Made by a program: the position numbers and the translations under genes. From Candidatus Aminicenantota bacterium (GTDB taxonomy: Bacteria; Acidobacteriota; Aminicenantia; UBA2199), in the NCBI GenBank assembly GCA_020355945.1, contig CP070627.1:5653288-5715117 (forward strand): 61,830 bases of DNA, read 5' to 3'. The notes beneath the pieces were generated by a model. The model did not search any database. It saw only the letters and a program-made list of their open reading frames with translations, and had not been told where the DNA came from. This document shows, piece by piece, positions 24,501-33,200 of the stretch. Within the stretch, counting starts at the first letter, position 1, and each line of letters starts with the position of its first letter.

Positions 24501-27500
24501 GTACAAAGGCGGATTATCCCAGAAATAAAACCATTCACCGCCTGGTGGAAGAGCAAGAAGAAAAAACTCCGGACCATGTGGCTGTGGTTTTTATAGATAG
24601 TGCCTTAACCTATAAGAAATTAAACCAGGAATCTAACCGGTTGGCAAAACTGCTGCAACAGAAAGGGGTAACGGCTGAAAGTATTATCGCCATCATGATG
24701 GACAACTCCCTGGAAATGATCATCAGCATCCTGGCAGTATTAAAAGCCGGACCTGCTTATCTGCCCATTGACCCTGCTTACCCCCAAGAGCGAATCCTAT
24801 TCATGCTTAAGGATAGTCATGCCAGTGTGCTTCTGACTAAAGAGAGATCAATCAATGATCTTTCCTTTATATCCCTCCGGGATTTCGAAGCCTCCGGTGT
24901 AACGCCCCTGGTTACTGCTTCACGCCCCCAAATCAAAGACCTTGATAGTATCCAGGTACCGGATCGATCATTGGTTGATTATGATAGGTATACCCCTTTT
25001 ATCGGGCAGTCAATGGTAAAAAACGCCATTACCCTCCAGTTTAGCAGGGGATGTGTTTTTAATTGTGCCTATTGTTTTAAAATATGGCCGAAAAATTACG
25101 TGACCCGCTCAGCAGAAAATTTATTTGCAGAGCTCCTGTTCTATTATAAATTAGGAATCCGGCGCTATGCCTTTGTGGATGATCTACCCAATTTAAATGT
25201 CAAAGAAAGCAGTAAATTTTATCAGTTAATTATTGATCACGGTTTGAAAGTCCACCTCCATTATCCCAACGGCATCAAAGGGGATATTCTCACCAGGGAA
25301 TACATTGATTTAATGGTGGAAGCCGGCACTGTAGATATGGATATGGCATTGGAAACCACTTCCCCCAGGCTGCAAAAACTCATCAGGAAAAATTTAAATA
25401 TTGAGAAATTACAAGAGAATATTCAATATATCATCGATAAGTATCCGCATGTCCTATTGGAACTCCAGATCCTGCACGGCATTCCCTCGGAAACCCGGGA
25501 AGAAGCAAAAAAATCACTGGAATTTATGAAAAATTTAAAATGGATTGATTTTCCTTACATCCATATACTAAAAATAGGGCTCAATTCGGATATGGCCAAA
25601 ATAGCCAGGGAACATGGCATTTCAAAAGAAGCCATTAAAAAATCAGCAGAAATGTTTGTCCATGAATTACCGGATACATTACCCTTTCCCAAAGAGTTTA
25701 CCCAGGATTATAAAGCGGAATTTGTCAATGAATATTTTATGGCAAAAGAGCGGTTGTTAAAACGGCTTCCTTACCAGATGAATGTTTTGACAGAAGATGA
25801 ATTGGTACAAAAATATAATAGTTATCTTCCAATTGATATAAAATGTTTTGCTGATCTCCTGGATTATGCGGGCATTGGTGAGGATGAAATCAAAGGCCAG
25901 TTTCTACCGGGAGATTATGGGGTGGTTCCCCTTTTTAACCGGAAATTGAAAGAGAATTTCCCCATAAAAAAAAGCCAAAAAAACGCTTTAAGAATTTTAC
26001 TATTGGACCTGTCCCATTTTTTTAGTACCTATCATCAATTGCTTTATGATGTCAGTGAGCCGCCCCTGGGTTTGATGTATTTGATGACCTATTTGAATAG
26101 ACGATTGGGAAGCAAGATCATTGGAAAGCTGGCAAAATCCCGGAGAGATTTTGACAGTTACGATGAGCTGGAAAAGATTATCCGGGATTTTAAACCGGAA
26201 GTAATTGGCATCCGCAGTTTAAATGTATACCGGGAGTTTTTTCATCAGACGGTTTCATTACTGGTACAATGGGAGCCGGGAGTACCTATTATTGCTGGCG
26301 GTCCTTATGCCACCAGCGATTATGAAGAAATGTTAAAGGATTCCAATGTGGATTTAGCCGTCCTTGGTGAAGGGGAAGTGACAATGGCTGAATTAATCGA
26401 AAAAATCATAGAAAACAACAAAAAACTCCCCGGGAAAGAGGTTTTAAAAACCATTCCTGGTATTGCTTTTATTGAAGATAAGGACAAATGGATGCAAAAG
26501 GCTGCTCATCGCGAAATAATATGCCTGGACAGGTTATCCGGGTCATTATTGCCGGAAACCCTTAGTAATCCCGGCAGCATCAATAAAACCTCAGACCTGG
26601 CCTATATTATTTACACATCCGGGTCCACCGGTAATCCCAAGGGTGTGATGATACAACACAACAGTCTCACCAATCAAATCATTGGTCTCAGGAAAAGATT
26701 TGCTCTTGATGCGTCACCGAATTACCTTTTACTGGCTGCTTTTACCTTTGATGTTTCGCTGATGCATATATTTTTAGCTTTAACAACAGGTGCGAAGCTA
26801 TTTTTAATCAAAGAAGAAACAAAAAAGGATTCCACCAGGCTGTGGGGATTTATCAATGAAAAAGGTATAGATATCTTAAACATTGTTCCTGCTTTTATGA
26901 CAACCCTCTTGAAAACCATTGAATTCAAAAAGCTCTATTTTAACTACCTGTTTGTTGGAGGAGATGTATTTACAAAGAATTTATACAGTGCGTTAACAGA
27001 GAGTTTTTCCGTTAAAAAGCTAATCAATATTTATGGTCCCACCGAGACAACCATAAATGCCACCCTGTATGAATGCAGTGATAAAAGCGGAGATGGTATC
27101 CCCGGGGAAACCGTCCCCATTGGAAAACCCTTAACCAATTACAGTGTATTTATCTTAGATCAAGATTTGAACCCTGTCCCTATTGGTGTAAAGGGAGAGT
27201 TGTGCATCTCCGGTCCAGGACAAGCCAGGGGCTATTTAAATCGACCGGAATTAACAGCAGAGAAATTTCTCACTGTCTCCTCCAGGTCTTATAGGTCCTC
27301 TAGGTCCTATATTTCTAAAAAAATCTACAAAACCGGGGATCTGGCAAGATGGCTTCCTGGTGGTAATATTGAATTTTTAGGCAGGATCGATTTCCAGGTA
27401 AAGGTCAGGGGTTATCGCATCGAATTAGGGGAGATAGAGAATCAATTGCTCCAAAAACAAGGAATAAAACAAGCAGTGGTCATAGACAGGAGTGACAGGA

Positions 27501-29380
27501 GTGGAGACAAATATATCTGTGCTTATATAGTCCCGGATATTCCAGGGGAAATGCCAGCAGAATTAGGAAAGTATTTATCTCAACGATTGCCCCGGTATAT
27601 GGTCCCGGCCTATTTTGAATGCATCAAAGAAATACCCTTAACTGCCAGTGGTAAAGTGGACAAGAAAGCGTTACCAGTGCCCGGGCTCAAAAGGGAAGAT
27701 GACTATGAGGCCCCCAGGGATGCACTGGAGGAGAAGTTGGCCGAGATATGGGCCGAAGTGGTAGGAATCGGAAAAGATAACATCGGCATAGATTTTAATT
27801 TTTTTGAGTTGGGGGGGCACTCGTTAAAGGCTACCATATTGGGAGCAAAGATACATAAAGAGTTAAACATAAAAATTCCTCTCCCGGAATTATTTCAAAC
27901 CCCCACTATCAGGGGATTGGCTGGGTATATCAGGAAAGCGGCAGAAGAAAAATTTTTACCCCTGGAACCGGCAGAAAAGAAAGATTATTACAATTTATCT
28001 TCGGTACAGCGCAGGTTGTATTTTTTGCAGCAGTTTGATGTCAAAAACTTGAGTTACAACCTGCCCATGGTGGTCCTGTTGCAAGGTGATATAGAGTTCG
28101 CACGCTTAGAAATGACATTTAAAAAATTGGTGGAACGGCATGAAAGTTTTCGTACCTTTTTTGAAATGATCGAAGGGGAACCAATACAGAGAATCCAAAG
28201 AGATGTGGACCTTAAAATTGAATATTATCATATTTCAAAGGTTGAATTAGGGGAGACACCCGGGGCACAAGTAAAACGGGAATTCCCCCCCACTCCTGGC
28301 CCCACCGGGGAAATTATCAAGAATTTTGTCAGGCCCTTTGATTTATCCCGGGCACCGCTGATGAGAATCGGGTTTAGAAGAATAGGTGAAACCCAACACG
28401 TTCTTATTATGGATATGCACCACATCATCATAGATGGAACATCTTTCGGGGTAGTATGCGGCGAATTTATGGCTGTATACGGGGAACAGGGACTGCCCGG
28501 ATTACGGCTCCAATATAAAGATTACTCGGAATGGCAGAACAGGGATAAAAGTCAGCAAAAAGAATTGTTCAAAAAACAAGGGGAATACTGGCAGCAGGTG
28601 TTCTCCGCGGAAGTCCCGGTTTTGAACTTACCCACTGATTATTCCAGGTTTTCAGTACAGAGTTTTGAAGGCTTTCACCGGTTTTTTGAAATCGCCAGTG
28701 AGCAAACCAGGGCCTTAAATGAACTGGCAGCACAAGAAGGAGCCACCTTATTTATGGTGCTGCTGGCCCTCTACAACATATTTCTCTCTAAATTGAGCGG
28801 CCAGGAAGATATTGTGGTGGGAACTTCTATCGCCGGCCGGAGACATGCTGATTTGAACCGGATTATCGGCATGTTTGTAAATGCACTGGCAATGAGAAAC
28901 TATCCTGCCAGTGACAAAACATTTAGAGAGTTTCTTTTGGAAGTAAAAGAACAGACATTAAAGGCGTACGAGAACCAGGAATACCCCTTTGAATATTTAG
29001 TGGAGAAAGCGGCATCTTCCAGGGATGCCAGTCGGAATCCCTTGTTCGATACCATGTTGGTGCTGAATAACGAAGATGTCCCGGAAGTCACCATCCCGGG
29101 CCTGAAACTAAAACCTTATACCTATGAAAATACAGCCGCCCAGTTTGACCTGAAATTAAGAGCAGTTGAAATAGAAGAAAAACTGCGGTTTCGTTTTGAA
29201 GTCCGGGCCAGGTTATTCCGGGAGGAAACCATAGATTTGTTTATAAAAAATTTTAAGAAAATCGTATCTATGGTGATTAAAGATACAGGTATTCATTTAA
29301 AGGACATTCATATCTTTCATGATTTAAAATCAACAAAGTCAACGATCCTTAAAGAGGATCAAGGGGATTTCGGATTTTAA
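23693..29380 (+). CDS. NRPS-6: half-C-A with rSAM-B12 insert-PCP-C, GDFGF tail
   Basis: 1895 aa, ATG preceded by GGAAGGAG. Residues 1-265 are a divergent half-C domain (YREQLAYWSKI, NYPLDLVF) lacking HHxxxDG. The A domain runs from about 279. After A2 (VLKAGPAYLPID) an rSAM-B12 insert of about 590 residues follows, with SRGCVFNCAYCFKIWPK near 452, a B12-binding-like domain from about 764, and IPGIAFI at its end. A3 (YTSGSTGNPKG) is near 971 and YGPTETTINA downstream. My code is DVMNFGIINK, unassigned; the INK ending loosely recalls hydroxyornithine-type codes. PCP serine near 1376, C with MHHIIIDG near 1575. It ends GDFGF like NRPS-1 and precedes NRPS-7, whose half-C resembles that of NRPS-2. 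One residue is added and presumably modified in cis by the radical enzyme. Confidence 0.94.
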   Translation: MSKDIYKEVIFNREEYREQLAYWSKIITADLTAIDLPVDFKSPGREEKADTNKKNVNNFLPVNISKEQSSRLLKFSKNTDLTLYVVLLAGIKIFLNKCCQSDEIVIVTPLLDLDQNLKKYVKYNNRILFRDFVDRNLTFKEVLIQTKNQVIEVYENQNYPLDLVFKKKGLTIDHFSFLNRVAFLLKNLQDEEEIINLNHDLLFYFEREGSDIHGNIRYNQQLFKKETIKGLSEKLLRIFDTCINDVNRRLKDLEILSAQEKERLLFHFNSTKADYPRNKTIHRLVEEQEEKTPDHVAVVFIDSALTYKKLNQESNRLAKLLQQKGVTAESIIAIMMDNSLEMIISILAVLKAGPAYLPIDPAYPQERILFMLKDSHASVLLTKERSINDLSFISLRDFEASGVTPLVTASRPQIKDLDSIQVPDRSLVDYDRYTPFIGQSMVKNAITLQFSRGCVFNCAYCFKIWPKNYVTRSAENLFAELLFYYKLGIRRYAFVDDLPNLNVKESSKFYQLIIDHGLKVHLHYPNGIKGDILTREYIDLMVEAGTVDMDMALETTSPRLQKLIRKNLNIEKLQENIQYIIDKYPHVLLELQILHGIPSETREEAKKSLEFMKNLKWIDFPYIHILKIGLNSDMAKIAREHGISKEAIKKSAEMFVHELPDTLPFPKEFTQDYKAEFVNEYFMAKERLLKRLPYQMNVLTEDELVQKYNSYLPIDIKCFADLLDYAGIGEDEIKGQFLPGDYGVVPLFNRKLKENFPIKKSQKNALRILLLDLSHFFSTYHQLLYDVSEPPLGLMYLMTYLNRRLGSKIIGKLAKSRRDFDSYDELEKIIRDFKPEVIGIRSLNVYREFFHQTVSLLVQWEPGVPIIAGGPYATSDYEEMLKDSNVDLAVLGEGEVTMAELIEKIIENNKKLPGKEVLKTIPGIAFIEDKDKWMQKAAHREIICLDRLSGSLLPETLSNPGSINKTSDLAYIIYTSGSTGNPKGVMIQHNSLTNQIIGLRKRFALDASPNYLLLAAFTFDVSLMHIFLALTTGAKLFLIKEETKKDSTRLWGFINEKGIDILNIVPAFMTTLLKTIEFKKLYFNYLFVGGDVFTKNLYSALTESFSVKKLINIYGPTETTINATLYECSDKSGDGIPGETVPIGKPLTNYSVFILDQDLNPVPIGVKGELCISGPGQARGYLNRPELTAEKFLTVSSRSYRSSRSYISKKIYKTGDLARWLPGGNIEFLGRIDFQVKVRGYRIELGEIENQLLQKQGIKQAVVIDRSDRSGDKYICAYIVPDIPGEMPAELGKYLSQRLPRYMVPAYFECIKEIPLTASGKVDKKALPVPGLKREDDYEAPRDALEEKLAEIWAEVVGIGKDNIGIDFNFFELGGHSLKATILGAKIHKELNIKIPLPELFQTPTIRGLAGYIRKAAEEKFLPLEPAEKKDYYNLSSVQRRLYFLQQFDVKNLSYNLPMVVLLQGDIEFARLEMTFKKLVERHESFRTFFEMIEGEPIQRIQRDVDLKIEYYHISKVELGETPGAQVKREFPPTPGPTGEIIKNFVRPFDLSRAPLMRIGFRRIGETQHVLIMDMHHIIIDGTSFGVVCGEFMAVYGEQGLPGLRLQYKDYSEWQNRDKSQQKELFKKQGEYWQQVFSAEVPVLNLPTDYSRFSVQSFEGFHRFFEIASEQTRALNELAAQEGATLFMVLLALYNIFLSKLSGQEDIVVGTSIAGRRHADLNRIIGMFVNALAMRNYPASDKTFREFLLEVKEQTLKAYENQEYPFEYLVEKAASSRDASRNPLFDTMLVLNNEDVPEVTIPGLKLKPYTYENTAAQFDLKLRAVEIEEKLRFRFEVRARLFREETIDLFIKNFKKIVSMVIKDTGIHLKDIHIFHDLKSTKSTILKEDQGDFGF
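24830..26590 (+). other. Radical SAM-B12 cassette inserted between A2 and A3 of NRPS-6
   Basis: Linker VPDRSLVDYDRY, then RGCVFNCAYCFKIWPK (CxxxCxxC), a barrel with ALETTSPRL and NGIKGD, extension AKERLLKRLPYQ, and B12-binding-like part RILLLDLSH, SEPPLGLMYLM, IAGGPYATSDY, GEGE, IPGIAFI. It is the most divergent around the cluster loop (VFNCAYCFK instead of PYHCAYCHK). Confidence 0.87.
27282..27312 (+). repeat. AGGTCCTAT tandem repeat before YKTGD in NRPS-6
   Basis: Three near-copies of a 9-10-bp unit (AGGTCTTAT, AGGTCCTCT, AGGTCCTAT) encode a Ser-Arg-rich loop between A6 and A7. Confidence 0.7.
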
Positions 29381-29422
29381 GTCACGCTTAAAATCATTGG
29401 TAATCCTGAGGAGAAGAGTCAA

Positions 29423-30230
29423 ATGCGAAGTGAAAATATTTCCGGAAAAGCTGCAATGGCTGCCAATCAAAATATCAAAGAAAGAGATTATTGGTTGAAA
29501 AAATTATCCGGGGAATTGACAAAAACTTGCTTTCCTTATGACTTTAAAAATAAAAGAAATCTAGAATACGGCAGACCTGGGGAGACCGGGAAAAGTAACG
29601 CAGTGACATTCAAATGGACCGGTGACTTTTTTTCCTATCTCATGCGGGTAAGCAGTGGATCGGATCCAAGGCTCCATATGATTTTGGTGGCAGGAACCAT
29701 GGCACTGCTCTACAAATATACCGGCAGCAGCGATATTATCGTGGGAACCCCGGTTTACAAACAGGCCATCGATGCTGAATTTATCAATACGGTATTGGCA
29801 TTAAGAAATCAAGTGAAAGGCAATATGACCTTTAAAGATTTGCTCCTGCAAGTGAGGCAAACCATAGTAGAAGCAGATGAAAATCAAGATTATCCCATCG
29901 AAATATTAATCCGACAGTTAAAGTCAAATCCAGCGGTGACCCAGGAGGATTTCCCTTTATTTGATGTTGTCATTTTACTTGAGAACCTCCAGGATAAAAA
30001 ATACCTTCGGCAGGTGAACCCCAATTCGGTTTTTTCCTTTCTCAGGACAGATGGCCATGTGCAAGGGGTATTGGAGTATAACTCCCGGTTGTACAATATA
30101 ACCACCGTAAAAAGACTGATTGACCATTTCAAACAGCTTTTACAGGAGGCACTCCGGGATGTAAATTTAAAAATAAGCAATATAGAAATTCTCTCTAAGG
30201 AAGAGAAGAAACAGGTTTTATTTGAGTTTA
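29423..30230 (+). other. N-terminal half condensation domain (c'), type I
   Basis: C-lobe only, with ERDYWLKKLSGEL, SSDIIVGTPV, INTVLALRNQ and DYPIEIL. It is very similar to the start of NRPS-2 and lacks HHxxxDG. The upstream protein, NRPS-6, ends in GDFGF just as NRPS-1 does before NRPS-2. Confidence 0.75.
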
Positions 30231-33200
30231 ACAACACCGATGCGGATTACCCGAAAGATAAGACGATTCATGAACTATTTGAGCGGCAAGTAACCGAAAC
30301 CCCTGATAATATTGCAGTTTTAGGGGGCAATGGCTGGGGTTCCGTAACCTATGGAGAATTGAATGAAAAGGCCGACCGGTGGGCACGGGTATTACGAAGA
30401 AATGGCGTCATCTTCGAATCTATCGTGGGGATTATGATGGAACCTTCACCGGGGATGATAATTGCCCTGGCCGCCATTTTAAAAGCCGGTGCGGCTTATC
30501 TGCCCATTCCCATTGATTCGGGTTTACCAGGGGAAAGGCTAAACTATATGCTCGAGGATTCCAATGTAAAAGTGCTAATTGCGGATGAGCAGACAATAAA
30601 GGGAATATCCTTCACATCCCTGGTTAAATTTGAAGCCAATAGGGATATCCGTATTGTAAAAACAGCACCCAGGAAACATATAAAAGAATTTGACCGCTTA
30701 CCCATACCTGACAGATCGCTGATTGACCCGGGAAACTATAAAGACAAAATCGGTATGGCAAGTGTCTTCAATTGTATCTCGATACAAGCCACCAGGGGCT
30801 GTCCTTATGAATGTTTGTTTTGCCATAAAGTCTGGTCTAAAAACCATGCATACCGGAGTGCTGAAAATATATACCATGAAATTGAGTATTATCACCGGAA
30901 GGGTGTAAGGAATTTTGCCATTATTGATGATTGTTTCAATCTCAGTAGGGCAAACAGCAGTCGGTTCTATAAACTGCTTATTCAAAATAAATTAGACCTG
31001 CAACTGTTTTTTCCCAATGGTTTGCGGGGAGATATACTGAGCCCCGAGGATATTGACCTGATGGTGGAAGCCGGGTGCCGGGGGATCAATCTATCCCTGG
31101 AAACCGCCTCACCCAGGCTGCAGAAACTGGTTAAAAAGAATCTGGACATCGATAAATTAAAGGCCATTATGGATTATATTGCCGGAAAACACCCGGACAT
31201 CATCCTGGAAATTGCAACCATGCACGGCTTTCCCACAGAAACAGAAGAGGAAGCCTTGATGACACTGGATTTTGTAAAAAGTATCAAATGGCTTCATTTT
31301 CCTTATATCCATATTTTGAAGATATACCCTAATACAGAGATGGAAAGATTTGCCCTGGACCAGGGAATTTCCCAACAGGACATCCTGGCATCCAGAAACC
31401 TGGCTTATCATGAATTACCTGAAACCCTGCCCTTCCCCAAGAGTTTTACCCGGAAATACCAGGCCGATTTTATGAATGATTACTTTTTATCCAAAGAACG
31501 GCTGAAACAGGTACTGCCGGTACAGATGAAAATCATGGCAGAGAAGGCCATTGTAGATAAATACAATGCCTATTTACCAGTGGAAATCACCAATATCGAA
31601 GATATTCTCCGCTTCGTCCGCATCGATGATATGGAGATACCAGCCAGGAGACCCGTTGAAAACATAAGTTCTCCAACCCTCTTTGCCGGGCAGCCGCCCC
31701 GGCAAAAAAAGATACCCCCGGGAGCGAAAAAGATACTCTTCCTTGATTTGGGTCAGCACTTTAGTTCCCATAGTATGTTGTACAATGTTTCCGAACAACC
31801 CCTGGGACTCATTTCGCTGTTGACCTACTTAAAGCAGGAATTTGCCGATAAAATTGACGGTAGAATCTATAAATCCGGGATTGATTTCGATAGTTACAAG
31901 GAGTTAAAGCTTCTCCTGGATGATTATAAACCCCACCTGGTGGGAATTCGCACCTTGACCTTTTACAGGGAGTTTTTCCATCAGACCGTATCTTTACTAA
32001 GGAATTGGGGGGTTGATGCACCGATTATTGCCGGGGGCCCTTACGCCACCAGTGACTATAACACCATATTAAAAGATAAAAATGTTGATTTGATTGTATT
32101 GGGTGAAGGGGAGTATACACTGGCCCAATTAATCGAAAAGATGCTGGAAAATGATTTTAAACTGCCTTCCCGGGATATTTTGAGACAGATCAATGGTATT
32201 GCCTTTGTAGAAAACCATGATTTATCCCGATCTTCTCGAAACCTGTTGGTCCGGGAATACCTGTTTGAAACCCCGGGACTTGAGGAGTCGGGGAATATTG
32301 ACCCCATATACCCGGGAAAAGGAAACAACCTGGCATATGTAATGTATACCTCGGGTTCAACAGGCAAACCCAAAGGAGTCATGGTGGAACACCGGCAGGT
32401 GAACAATTGTATCTCCTGGATGCAGGATAAATTTAACCTGGGTGAAAGAGATGTAATTGTACAAAGAACCAACCTGACTTTTGATCCGTCGGTATGGGAG
32501 ATCTTTTGGCCGTTGTATATCGGGGCAGGTATTAAGGTTCTTACCACTTATCAAAGCAAGGATGCTGAATTTTTAATACAATTGCTGGCTGAAAATGGGA
32601 ATTTAACCATGATGTATTGTCCTTCAACTTTAATTAAAGCAATGACCGATCTGGTGAATTCAAAACCTGTCAAACCGGTCCTGGAATTACCGTGGCTCCT
32701 TATTGGTGCGGAACCCATCGCCAGTGAAACCATTCAATCTTTCTATTCCTTTTTTAAAGGCAGGATTGTCAACACGTACGGTCCCACCGAATGTACCATA
32801 AATAATACCTATTATGAACTTGAACCCTGTGATGAACGAACCGTTGTCCCTATTGGCAAACCCATCGCCAATAACCGGGTCTATATATTGTCCGGGGATT
32901 TACAGCCCATGCCCATAGGGACACCCGGGGAAATTTACATTGCCGGTGACAGTGTCGCCCGGGGATATATTAACAAACCGGGGTTAACAGGAGAGAAATT
33001 TGACCACGATTTATGGGATTACCAGGATGACCAGGATAAAAGAAAAAAGTTGCCAGGCAAAAGAATTTACGTTTCTAAAAAAATCTACAAAACCGGGGAT
33101 AGGGGGCAATGGCTTGAGGATGGCACCATAGAAATTATGGGGCGATCGGATGAGCAGGTAAAGGTAAGAGGTTACCGGGTGGAGTTGGGAGAAATAGAAG

